Source: Methylocystaceae bacterium UBA5192 (GTDB lineage Bacteria; Pseudomonadota; Alphaproteobacteria; Rhizobiales; Beijerinckiaceae). Taken from it: DNA of 5,477 bases. The notes under the pieces are model-generated. The model did not search any database, was not told the DNA's origin, and saw only the letters and a program-made list of their open reading frames with translations. The first letter of the stretch is position 1. Each line of letters opens with the position of its first letter. Made by a program: the position numbers and the translations under genes. Positions 1 to 5,477 of this stretch are shown piece after piece. The DNA is taken from assembly GCA_002412985.1 (NCBI GenBank), contig DHWC01000041.1, positions 1-5,477 of the forward strand, in the 5' to 3' direction.

Positions 1-944
1 ACGAGTCCAACGATCAATGTGATCAAAACGGCGATGATTAACTTTGGCGAGCGAAGCGCTAAGAATAAAATCAGCGTAACCAAGCCAAGCGTAACGCTCG
101 TATTGAGCGCCATATTTTCTGAAAGCGTAGAAAATTCATCATCTGCAAGGGGGACTTGGCCTGTGAGGCGAAGATTCACGCCATTTTCTTTGGTAAGTTT
201 AAGCGTTGCCGCTGTCTTGCGGACCAAATCAATCGCTTCGGCGCCTGGAGCGAGCGCAGAAAAGTCGATCACTGGTTTGATCAGAACGAGTCTGCGTTTC
301 TGATTCAAGGGATTATCAGCTTGTGGTTCAGAATTGGTTGATCCACCCGCCAGCAATTTTTCCCAATCGACCTTTGTTGCTTCGCCTTTGAGCGTTTCTT
401 CAAAGGCGCGAGAGAATTCATTTAATCCGGCAAGATACATGGCCGTTGCCCGCGCGCTTGGCGCAGAGCGTTTCTGGTTGTCGATCATTACCGCGGATAA
501 GCCGCGTAATGATGGATCTTCCGCCAGCGGTTGAAGTACGTCTGCTTTGCCAATCAGCATGCCGATATGATGTTCGACCTCCGCCTGGCTCAAGTACAAC
601 AGTCCATTCTTGCGAAAGAATGGGTTGTCGTCAGGTTGCCACACGCGCGACATGAGCGGCTGTCCGCTGAGGGCTTTGGTAAGTTCTTTGGCTGCTGTGT
701 CCGCTTTTTCTGGCGTCTCGGCGTCGATGACAGCAACAATTAAATCAACGGTTTCTGGAAAAGTTTTGTAAAGCTTATTTTCGTTTTGCCGCCAGGGCAG
801 ACTGGAGGAGAAGAGATTGACGGTATCCGTATCAATCGCAAATTTTTCAACGGTGAGATAACCGCCGGCCCCAGAAAGAGCCAAAGTTAAGAGTACTATC
901 GCCCAGGGCCAACGAAGACAGAAAGCAACAATTTTCTCCAGCAT
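1..944 (-). CDS. hpnN: HpnN-type hopanoid RND/MMPL transporter, N-terminal part (cut by window edge)
   Basis: This is an inner-membrane RND-superfamily (MMPL-like) exporter; the family moves hopanoids from the inner to the outer membrane. The gene starts at ATG 944-942, behind a good AAAGGA Shine-Dalgarno (951-956, 6-base spacer). It stays open for 314 codons to the left edge, with no stop or frameshift. Residues about 5-30 form the first membrane helix after a short cytoplasmic start. Residues 38-55 (DTDTVNLFSSSLPWRQNE) match the start of the HpnN periplasmic domain, and FFRKNGLLYLS (109-119) and EDPSLRGL (142-149) are also typical. LTGQVPLADDEFSTL (260-274) precedes the second helix, about 283-298, with a third beginning near 301. 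Family members are about 860-880 residues, so roughly a third is visible. A polar linker at about 199-214 looks like a variable insertion. The family call rests on recalled motif resemblance; a more general MMPL exporter is the alternative. Confidence 0.88.
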   Translation of the reverse strand, partial: MLEKIVAFCLRWPWAIVLLTLALSGAGGYLTVEKFAIDTDTVNLFSSSLPWRQNENKLYKTFPETVDLIVAVIDAETPEKADTAAKELTKALSGQPLMSRVWQPDDNPFFRKNGLLYLSQAEVEHHIGMLIGKADVLQPLAEDPSLRGLSAVMIDNQKRSAPSARATAMYLAGLNEFSRAFEETLKGEATKVDWEKLLAGGSTNSEPQADNPLNQKRRLVLIKPVIDFSALAPGAEAIDLVRKTAATLKLTKENGVNLRLTGQVPLADDEFSTLSENMALNTSVTLGLVTLILFLALRSPKLIIAVLITLIVGL

Positions 945-956
945 TCCGTTTCCTTT
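945..956 (-). promoter_or_regulatory. Ribosome binding site of hpnN
   Basis: Read on the minus strand, AAAGGA (956-951) is followed by six bases and ATG 944-942. This fixes the hpnN start. No alternative start further upstream is needed to cover the first membrane helix. Confidence 0.6.
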
Positions 957-968
957 GCCCCCTAATAG

Positions 969-1088
969 CCAACGAGTGATGTTTCACGTCGCACTTCCTA
1001 TAGCCCTGGGTTGCGACCTGACCAAGGCGACGCCGTCATCTTCAATGCCTGCGGCAATCTGACGCAGTTTCTAGAAGATCATTCCTAA
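969..1088 (+). other. Short open stretch with coding-like composition, possible gene remnant
   Basis: Between an in-frame TAG (966-968) and TAA (1086-1088) lie 39 open codons on the plus strand with no ATG or GTG start. The last 20 codons read as a plausible protein end, GDAVIFNACGNLTQFLEDHS, with mostly C or G third bases in the first half of that stretch. The only in-frame alternative start is TTG at 1011, which has no Shine-Dalgarno. I do not recognise the peptide. It could be the tail of a decayed gene left between hpnN and ccdA, or chance. It overlaps the candidate hpnN promoter on the other strand. Confidence 0.15.
998..1026 (-). promoter_or_regulatory. Candidate sigma-70-type promoter of hpnN
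   Basis: On the minus strand CTTGGT (1026-1021) is followed by 17 bases and CTATAG (1003-998). This resembles the alphaproteobacterial housekeeping pattern CTTGAC-N17-CTATAT. Transcription would start near 990, giving a leader of about 45 bases before the hpnN ATG at 944. It fits the 190-bp gap between ccdA and hpnN, and would make hpnN at least partly independent of the genes upstream. The -35 element departs from consensus at GAC, so this is a pattern match only. Confidence 0.35.
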
Positions 1089-1115
1089 ACAATCAGTTGG
1101 CGCATGACTGTTATC

Positions 1116-1136
1116 GACGGCCCTCTTGGCCCCGTC
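1116..1136 (-). terminator. Weak hairpin just after the ccdA stop
   Basis: On the minus strand, GAC then GGCC (with a GG bulge between) can pair with GGCC then GTC around a five-base AAGAG loop; the hairpin begins inside the ccdA stop codon. A second small hairpin (CCGAGC/GCTCGG, 1139-1158) overlaps the last ccdA codons. Neither is followed by a run of U, so they are not a classical intrinsic terminator. They may protect the 3' end of the ccdA message or be incidental. Confidence 0.22.
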
Positions 1137-1866
1137 AACCGAGCGAACCCAAGCTCGGAAAGAGTTCTAACAGCCAAAAAGACATTTCCTGAATGCCGCC
1201 GGTTAAGAAGGCGATGCCGGTGAGGATCAACATAAAGCCCACTAACTTTTCGACTTTGCCGAAATGCTTGCGGAAGCGCGCGACAAAATTCAGGAAACGG
1301 CCGAGCGCTAGGCCGGCGATGATAAAGGGAAGGCCGAGGCCAAGGGAATAAGTGGCGAGCAATAGAGCGCCGCGCGTTACTGTATCTTGGGCGCTCGCAA
1401 CGGCGAGGATCGCCGCTAAAATTGGTCCAATACAGGGTGTCCATCCAAAGGCGAAAGCCAGCCCCATGACATAGGCGCCCAAGAGACCCATTGGTTTTGT
1501 GATTTCAGCGCGTTTTTCCCGATAAAGGAGCTCAACCTTCAATAAGCCAATAAAATGCAGGCCCATCAGAATAATGACGCCGCCTGCCAGCCAGGATAGA
1601 AGGTGAAGATTGCTGCGAATAAGCGAACCAAAGACGCTCGCGGTTGCGCCTAAGGCGACAAACACTGTGGAAAAACCAAAGACAAAGAGGATTGCAGAAC
1701 GCGTGATGTCGCGGCGCGCTTCAGAGCGCGTTTCGATCTCGAGATCCTCGATGCTCACGCCAGCAAGATAAGTCAGATAAGGCGGCACGAGCGGCAGAAC
1801 GCATGGCGAGAGAAAAGACAAGACGCCCGCAGCCGCCGCAGCGGGAAATGTAACGTCAGCTGCCAT
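1135..1866 (-). CDS. ccdA: Cytochrome c biogenesis thiol:disulfide transporter CcdA
   Basis: CcdA is an inner-membrane protein of the DsbD transmembrane-domain family. It takes electrons from cytoplasmic thioredoxin and passes them through two membrane cysteines to periplasmic thioredoxin-like proteins, which reduce apocytochrome c thiols among other targets. The product is 243 residues, usual for stand-alone CcdA. Both redox cysteines are present in their motifs: LSFLSPCVLPLVPPYL (C22) and FGWTPCIGPIL (C145). About six hydrophobic helices fall near residues 10-36, 55-80, 88-110, 127-157, 166-190 and 205-224. The frame opens 18 codons earlier at a TTG (1920-1918), but ATG 1866-1864 is preferred. 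It has GAGG at 1875-1872 with a five-base spacer, and the protein then begins MAADVTFPAA, as homologues do. It lies 79 bp downstream of the DadA-like gene on the same strand, so co-transcription is likely. No periplasmic partner is visible in the window. Confidence 0.93.
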   Translation of the reverse strand: MAADVTFPAAAAAGVLSFLSPCVLPLVPPYLTYLAGVSIEDLEIETRSEARRDITRSAILFVFGFSTVFVALGATASVFGSLIRSNLHLLSWLAGGVIILMGLHFIGLLKVELLYREKRAEITKPMGLLGAYVMGLAFAFGWTPCIGPILAAILAVASAQDTVTRGALLLATYSLGLGLPFIIAGLALGRFLNFVARFRKHFGKVEKLVGFMLILTGIAFLTGGIQEMSFWLLELFPSLGSLG

Positions 1867-1875
1867 TTTTTCCTC
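1867..1875 (-). promoter_or_regulatory. Ribosome binding site that decides the ccdA start
   Basis: GAGG (1875-1872) followed by five A and ATG 1866 supports the short form of CcdA. It argues against the 18-residue charged extension from TTG 1920, for which I see no comparable signal. Confidence 0.65.
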
Positions 1876-1945
1876 AATAACGATTTGAGCGTTTCTGCCA
1901 CAGGCGCGTTCGCTGCGCAAAGCGCTTTAACGCAACGGTAGGGAC

Positions 1946-3187
1946 TTAGAAACGGTCGGCCCGATAGGGTCTTGGATCGATAGAGGGGCTCTCGCCCGTC
2001 ATCATTTCCGCAAGCAGTCGCCCAGTAACAGGTCCTAACGTCAATCCATGATGGGCGTGACCGAAGTTAAACCATAATCCTTTATGCGCAGGCGCTGGTC
2101 CGAGCACGGGCAGCATGTCCGGTAAGCATGGTCGCGCGCCCATCCAGGGCGTTGGATCGAGTCTGTCGCCAAGTGGCGCGAGTTTGCGGGCGAGAGGTTC
2201 GCAGCGATCGATTTGGACTGGCGTCGGCGGGGCATCGCGGTCGGCGAATTCAGCGCCGGTCGTCAGACGAACGCCGCGCGCCATAGGCGCGAGTAGAAAT
2301 CCATGATCTGCATCTAGAATAGGATGAAATATCTGACGATCTTGATAGGGCGTATATTGCATATGATAGCCGCGTTTAACGCCAAGAGGGATTTGATAAC
2401 CGAGGGGGCGATAGATTTGATCAGACCACGGTCCCAAGGCTACAACGACATCATAGACGAAGAGATAATCTTGCGTTGTTTTTAATCGCCAACCCTGCGC
2501 TTCTTGTTCAAGGGTGCGTGCATCCCCTGCCAAAAAGCGTCCGCCGCGGGCCAGAAACAGATCTAAATAAGCTTGAGACAATGCGGCTGGGTCTGTGACT
2601 GACGCTGTATCAAGAAAATGCAACGCGCCACGGGGGGGCGTGACATGCGGCTCCCGGTTGAGAAATTCCTGTGTCGCTAAGATATCAACTGCAAGTCCAA
2701 AGCTTCTGAGCCTTTCAGCTTCTCGCGCCCCGGCGTCAAAAGTTGAAGACAAGTGAAAAATTTTTAGCCAGCCTGAGGGACGGAAAAGGTCTTGAGCGCC
2801 TGCGGCTGCAGCTAAAGGTCCATGCTCTGAAAGGCACTGTTCAATTAAAGGCCTAAAAGCAGCAAAACTTCTGGCTGCTCCTGATGGACCGCTTTCGTAA
2901 AAATATCTCCAAAGCCATGGAAATATCGTTGGGAGTGCGGAGAGATGATACCGCGCTTCTGGCGCTAGATTAAATGCATAACGGATAAGTTTACTGGCGG
3001 AGCGAGGAAAGAGGTAGGGAAAGATTGATGAGCGTTCAATAAGTCCGGCGTTGCCAAAGCTTGTCTCGCGTCCCGGCGCGGCGTGACGATCAACAATAAC
3101 AACCTCGCGCCCGCGCGCTTGTAAATGCAGCGCGGCGCTGAGCCCAACGATGCCGGCTCCCAAGACCGCCGCATCCGCTTTTTGCAT
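1946..3187 (-). CDS. DadA-like FAD-dependent oxidoreductase (D-amino-acid dehydrogenase family)
   Basis: This is a flavoprotein of the DAO/DadA superfamily, whose members oxidise D-amino acids or related amines and usually pass electrons to the membrane quinone pool. The product is 413 residues. An N-terminal Rossmann fold carries the FAD motif GAGIVG (10-15), with D33 ending strand two. ETSFGNAGLI (41-50) is the DadA-type segment following the Rossmann fold. GVKRGYHMQY (269-278) lies in the substrate domain. GARPCLPDMLPVLGP (350-364) and GHAHHGLTLGPVTGRLLAEM (376-395) form the C-terminal FAD-binding part. The open frame begins at TTG 3199, but ATG 3187-3185 has GGAG (3197-3194) at a six-base spacer and is preferred. 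No signal peptide is apparent. The substrate cannot be told from sequence: D-amino acids, hydroxyproline-type substrates or glycine derivatives are all possible, so dadA is not assigned. The coding strand has a run of seven C (complement of 2632-2638) without loss of frame. Confidence 0.85.
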   Translation of the reverse strand: MQKADAAVLGAGIVGLSAALHLQARGREVVIVDRHAAPGRETSFGNAGLIERSSIFPYLFPRSASKLIRYAFNLAPEARYHLSALPTIFPWLWRYFYESGPSGAARSFAAFRPLIEQCLSEHGPLAAAAGAQDLFRPSGWLKIFHLSSTFDAGAREAERLRSFGLAVDILATQEFLNREPHVTPPRGALHFLDTASVTDPAALSQAYLDLFLARGGRFLAGDARTLEQEAQGWRLKTTQDYLFVYDVVVALGPWSDQIYRPLGYQIPLGVKRGYHMQYTPYQDRQIFHPILDADHGFLLAPMARGVRLTTGAEFADRDAPPTPVQIDRCEPLARKLAPLGDRLDPTPWMGARPCLPDMLPVLGPAPAHKGLWFNFGHAHHGLTLGPVTGRLLAEMMTGESPSIDPRPYRADRF

Positions 3188-3197
3188 CCTATTCTCC
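3188..3197 (-). promoter_or_regulatory. Ribosome binding site that decides the start of the DadA-like gene
   Basis: GGAG (3197-3194) with a six-base spacer precedes ATG 3187. The upstream in-frame TTG (3199-3197) overlaps this signal, so translation from TTG is unlikely. Confidence 0.6.
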
Positions 3198-3265
3198 AAT
3201 TATGCCCTCATGCGTCAATAATCATGCAAGCGATATGCTAACAGCCGAAACTGCAGGGATAGAAA

Positions 3266-3295
3266 ATTCACGCCCCTGAATCGCTTCATGTGAAG
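3266..3295. repeat. Two adjacent small inverted repeats (TTCA/TGAA arms)
   Basis: The first is ATTCA-CGCCCC-TGAAT (3266-3281) and the second CTTCA-TG-TGAAG (3284-3295). They lie 79 to 108 bases upstream of the DadA-like ATG. Paired dyads with the same core half-site fit a dimeric regulator binding site, for example of the GntR or Lrp type that often controls amino acid catabolism. The arms are only five bases each, so chance is a serious alternative. Confidence 0.25.
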
Positions 3296-3396
3296 AATTG
3301 TCTAATTTGACTTATAAGTAATTGATCTTCAAAGAGCCTATAGAGAAAATCCTACAAGAATATCGCTGTTGGCTCATATCGGCGTTCCTTGGGGCT

Positions 3397-3449
3397 AAGA
3401 AAGTTGCGCATTGACCCCGCTCTCTGAATTTGCGAACCGAAAGTTTCTT
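3397..3449 (+). other. Possible RNA fold in the purB leader
   Basis: On the plus strand GTTGCGCA (3403-3410) can pair with TGCGAAC (3431-3437), leaving one bulged G. The flanking AAGAAA (3397-3402) can then pair with TTTCTT (3444-3449) across a six-base bulge. If purB is transcribed from upstream of 3397, this would be a bulged stem in the leader, about 75 bases before the start codon. No known riboswitch class is recognised. Confidence 0.15.
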
Positions 3450-3515
3450 GCCGTGGGGCAGGGCTCTTTCGCGTTTGACCGATGCTTGTTCTCTCCATGT
3501 TTTTCTTATCGCTCT

Positions 3516-3525
3516 AAGAGGCCGC
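3516..3525 (+). promoter_or_regulatory. Ribosome binding site that decides the purB start
   Basis: AAGAGG (3516-3521) with a four-base spacer precedes ATG 3526. It supports the protein beginning MIPRYSRPEM, the usual start of bacterial PurB, rather than a 32-residue extension from ATG 3430. Confidence 0.65.
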
Positions 3526-4860
3526 ATGATTCCTCGTTACTCCCGTCCCGAAATGACGCTCATTTGGGAACCGCAAACAAGATTTCGGATCTGGTTTGAA
3601 ATTGAAGCGCATGCTTGTGATGCTTTAGCTGAGCTTGGCGTCATTCCTAGGGAAAGTGCGAAGAATATTTGGGACAAAGCCAATAACGTTATTTTTGACG
3701 TCGCGAGAATTGATGAAATAGAACGTGTAACAAAGCATGACGTCATCGCTTTTTTAACACATCTTGCTGAATTTATCGGTCCTGACTCACGCTTTGTGCA
3801 TCAAGGTATGACGAGTTCAGATGTGCTTGATACCTGTCTCTCAGTACAGCTGGCGCGCGCAGCTGATCTCTTGATTGCTGATCTAGACGCTTTACTAGAC
3901 GCACTTAAGAAGCGCGCTTACGAATATAAATTCACCCCGACAATTGGCCGCTCTCACGGCATTCATGCTGAGCCGGTGACGTTTGGCCTAAAATTAGCGC
4001 AAGCCTATGCAGAATTCTCACGTAATCGTGAACGGCTCATTCAGGCGCGTAAAGAAATCGCTGTTTGCGCGATTTCAGGCGCTGTGGGCACATTTGCAAA
4101 TATTGATCCGTATGTTGAGGCCCATGTCGCATCCAAAATGGGCCTCACAGCAGAGCCTATCTCAACACAAGTCATTCCGCGTGATCGCCATGCAGCATTC
4201 TTTGCAACTCTCGCCGTTGTCGCGTCATCTATTGAGAGACTTGCGATTGAGGTGCGTCATCTTCAACGGACGGAAGTGCTGGAAGCGGAGGAATATTTTT
4301 CTGCAGGCCAGAAGGGCTCTTCGGCGATGCCGCATAAGCGCAATCCAGTACTAACGGAGAACCTCACAGGACTTGCGCGTCTCGTTCGAGGAATGGCGTT
4401 ACCTGCGATGGAAAATGTCGCTTTGTGGCATGAGCGCGATATCTCACATTCCTCAGTTGAGCGCATGATTGCTCCTGATGCGACAATTACACTCGATTTC
4501 GCCTTAGTGCGGCTGACAAACGTAATTCAGAATCTTTTAGTCTATCCAGATAATATGCAAAAAAATTTAGATAAGTTGGGCGGCTTAGTTCATTCGCAAC
4601 GTATATTGTTGGCCTTAACGCAAAAAGGCGTATCGCGAGAAGAGGCCTATGCTTTGGTGCAAAGAAACGCCATGAAAGTATGGAAAACAGCATTTGAGGG
4701 CGGCGTATTGTCTGAGCGGGAAGGCGATTTTCGGGCCTTGCTTGGCGCAGATGCGGAGGTAAGCGCCAAGCTCACGAGCGCCGAGCTCGATGCGCTATTT
4801 GATCTAAGCTATCATTTTAAACATGTGGACGACATTTTTGAAAGAGTTTTTGCTTCATAG
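3526..4860 (+). CDS. purB: Adenylosuccinate lyase
   Basis: PurB is a cytoplasmic homotetrameric enzyme of the fumarase/aspartase superfamily. It cleaves SAICAR to AICAR plus fumarate and adenylosuccinate to AMP plus fumarate, so it acts twice in purine synthesis. The product is 444 residues, slightly longer than the about 431-residue B. subtilis enzyme. It opens with MIPRYSRPEM and then has TKHDVIAF (69-76), including an active-site His. HQGMTSSDVLDT (92-103) follows, then GRSHGIHAEP (141-150) with H144 as the expected catalytic acid. The superfamily signature GSSAMPHKRNP (264-274) carries the catalytic Ser at 265 or 266 on the mobile loop, and H302 and R304 lie in WHERDISHSS. All key residues are intact. 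The open frame extends 32 codons upstream to ATG 3430, but that stretch is unlike PurB and lacks the Shine-Dalgarno found at 3516-3521. The gene is divergent from the DadA-like gene, and ccmI follows 48 bp later. Confidence 0.97.
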   Translation: MIPRYSRPEMTLIWEPQTRFRIWFEIEAHACDALAELGVIPRESAKNIWDKANNVIFDVARIDEIERVTKHDVIAFLTHLAEFIGPDSRFVHQGMTSSDVLDTCLSVQLARAADLLIADLDALLDALKKRAYEYKFTPTIGRSHGIHAEPVTFGLKLAQAYAEFSRNRERLIQARKEIAVCAISGAVGTFANIDPYVEAHVASKMGLTAEPISTQVIPRDRHAAFFATLAVVASSIERLAIEVRHLQRTEVLEAEEYFSAGQKGSSAMPHKRNPVLTENLTGLARLVRGMALPAMENVALWHERDISHSSVERMIAPDATITLDFALVRLTNVIQNLLVYPDNMQKNLDKLGGLVHSQRILLALTQKGVSREEAYALVQRNAMKVWKTAFEGGVLSEREGDFRALLGADAEVSAKLTSAELDALFDLSYHFKHVDDIFERVFAS

Positions 4861-4908
4861 ATTGCTACTTGTTTTCGAAGAAGAATATGGGGTCTGAAGT
4901 CACGCGTC

Positions 4909-5477
4909 ATGATTTGGATTTTTTTTGCTCTTCTTACTGGCGCGGCTGTGATGGCGGTTTTGACGCCCTTGGCGCGCAGCTCTGTGGCGCGCGATGAGAA
5001 GACGGCAAATCTTGCCTTTTTTGAAAATCAAATTGCTGAGATTAATCATGATCTCGCGCAAGGGCGATTGCTTCCGGAGGATGCGGAAGTAGCGCGCACG
5101 GAGGCGGCGCGACGATTATTGCGACAGCAAGCGCAGCCTGCAACGCAAGTCGCTCAGTCGCGAAAGCTGTCTGTGGCTGCAGCGCTTTTCGCCATTGTCT
5201 CTATTCCCGCGATCGCTGCTGGTTTTTATCTCTATCTTGGCAACGCGCAACTAGAGGATATGCCGCTCGCGGCGCGCTTGATGATAGCGCCCAATCCTAC
5301 GGATCTCGCAGGAGCTGTTGCGCGTATTGAACGACATTTAATCGAGCATCCAGATGATGGGCGTGGCTATGAAGTTGTTGCGCCTTATTTGTTGCGCACG
5401 GGTCGTGGCGAGGATGCCGTGCGAGCGTATGCAGAGGCGCTACGTCTGCTTGGACCAACGGCTGCGCGTTATGCAGC
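4909..5477 (+). CDS. ccmI: Cytochrome c-type biogenesis protein CcmI/CycH, N-terminal part (cut by window edge)
   Basis: CcmI is an inner-membrane chaperone of the System I cytochrome c maturation pathway. It binds apocytochrome c and presents it to the CcmF/CcmH haem ligation complex. From ATG 4909 the frame is open for 189 complete codons to the right edge. The first helix is at about 2-22 (IWIFFALLTGAAVMAVL). A charged cytoplasmic loop contains ENQIAEINHDLAQGRL (39-54), typical of the family, and the second helix is at about 88-109. The periplasmic TPR region begins near NPTDLAGAVARIERHL (129-144), with HPDDGRGYEVVAPYLLRTGR (147-166) closely matching rhizobial CcmI. The full protein would be about 350-400 residues. 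The Shine-Dalgarno is weak: GAAG lies nine bases upstream, while a better-looking ATG at 4887 is out of frame and soon stops. Codons 4-6 lie within a run of eight T. The downstream ccmEFH genes expected in alphaproteobacteria would lie beyond the window. Confidence 0.92.
   Translation, partial: MIWIFFALLTGAAVMAVLTPLARSSVARDEKTANLAFFENQIAEINHDLAQGRLLPEDAEVARTEAARRLLRQQAQPATQVAQSRKLSVAAALFAIVSIPAIAAGFYLYLGNAQLEDMPLAARLMIAPNPTDLAGAVARIERHLIEHPDDGRGYEVVAPYLLRTGRGEDAVRAYAEALRLLGPTAARYA

Larger units (their letters stand above)
3188..3525. promoter_or_regulatory. Divergent intergenic region between the DadA-like gene and purB
   Basis: No convincing gene lies in these 338 bases, which must hold the promoters of both divergent transcription units. 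On the purB side TTGACC occurs at 3475-3480, but the hexamer 17 bases on (TGTTTT) is a poor -10. TTGACC at 3411-3416 and TTGACT at 3307-3312 also lack a well-spaced -10. Near the DadA-like gene are two neighbouring inverted repeats with TTCA/TGAA arms (3266-3281 and 3284-3295), possibly operator sites. The region is longer than simple promoters require, so a long purB leader or unrecognised regulation is possible. I find no match to a known riboswitch. Confidence 0.5.

Noticed and set aside
19..743. Several short plus-strand frames at the left edge
   Set aside because: They are the antisense shadow of hpnN, which is continuous on the minus strand for 314 codons with clear family motifs.
1085..1444. 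A 119-codon open frame on the minus strand overlapping the 3' part of ccdA
   Set aside because: It lies in another frame of the same strand as ccdA, which is secure by its cysteine motifs and helices. Its product is rich in Arg, Pro and Ser with no recognisable domain.
1919..1928. Perfect ten-base palindrome AAAGCGCTTT between the DadA-like gene and ccdA
   Set aside because: It is short, has no loop suited to a terminator and no T-run after it; too little to call an operator without conservation data.
2632..2638. Run of seven G in the DadA-like gene (C on its coding strand)
   Set aside because: The frame continues intact on both sides and encodes the TPPRG segment; there is no sign of a frameshift or phase variation in a single sequence.
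3312..3527. A 71-codon minus-strand frame in the purB upstream region, with GAGG near its ATG
   Set aside because: The start overlaps the purB start codon on the other strand. The product is highly basic with no recognisable domain, and the stretch must hold purB control sequences. The Shine-Dalgarno-like GAGG is the complement of purB codons.
4007..4354. A 115-codon plus-strand frame within purB
   Set aside because: It is out of frame inside purB, which carries an uninterrupted catalytic domain here; the alternative product is Arg-rich and unlike any domain I know.
4862..4889. TTGCTA-N16-AATATG as a possible promoter for ccmI
   Set aside because: Both hexamers are poor matches. The gap from purB is only 48 bp, so read-through from purB is an adequate explanation.

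Overview
The window looks like ordinary chromosomal DNA from a Gram-negative alphaproteobacterium, most likely of the Hyphomicrobiales (Rhizobiales). The evidence is an HpnN-type hopanoid transporter, a short six-helix CcdA, a CcmI/CycH cytochrome c maturation protein whose TPR start closely resembles the rhizobial form, and a PurB of the bacterial (B. subtilis-like) branch. The genus cannot be named from this sequence alone. Base composition is moderate and similar across genes, and I see no mobile element, tRNA, rRNA or CRISPR array.

Layout. From the left edge to 944 (minus strand) lies the N-terminal 314 codons of hpnN, running off the window. A 190-bp gap follows, with a candidate hpnN promoter and a short open stretch of unknown meaning on the plus strand. 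Two more minus-strand genes come next: ccdA (1135-1866) and, 79 bp upstream of it, a DadA-like FAD-dependent oxidoreductase (1946-3187). These two are probably co-transcribed. A 338-bp divergent intergenic region (3188-3525) separates them from the plus-strand genes purB (3526-4860) and, 48 bp later, ccmI (4909 to the right edge, truncated).

How the genes fit together. CcdA passes electrons across the inner membrane to periplasmic thioredoxin-like proteins, which keep apocytochrome c cysteines reduced. CcmI brings apocytochrome c to the haem ligase. Two parts of c-type cytochrome assembly therefore sit about 3 kb apart, on opposite strands and separated by housekeeping genes. PurB serves purine synthesis, the DadA-like enzyme probably oxidises an amino acid or other amine, and HpnN moves hopanoids to the outer membrane. 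These roles are known family functions; no new multi-gene system is evident. The main corrections to naive gene models are the starts of ccdA, the DadA-like gene and purB, each of which has a well-placed Shine-Dalgarno at a start downstream of the longest open frame. The two edge genes, hpnN and ccmI, are incomplete only because the window ends.
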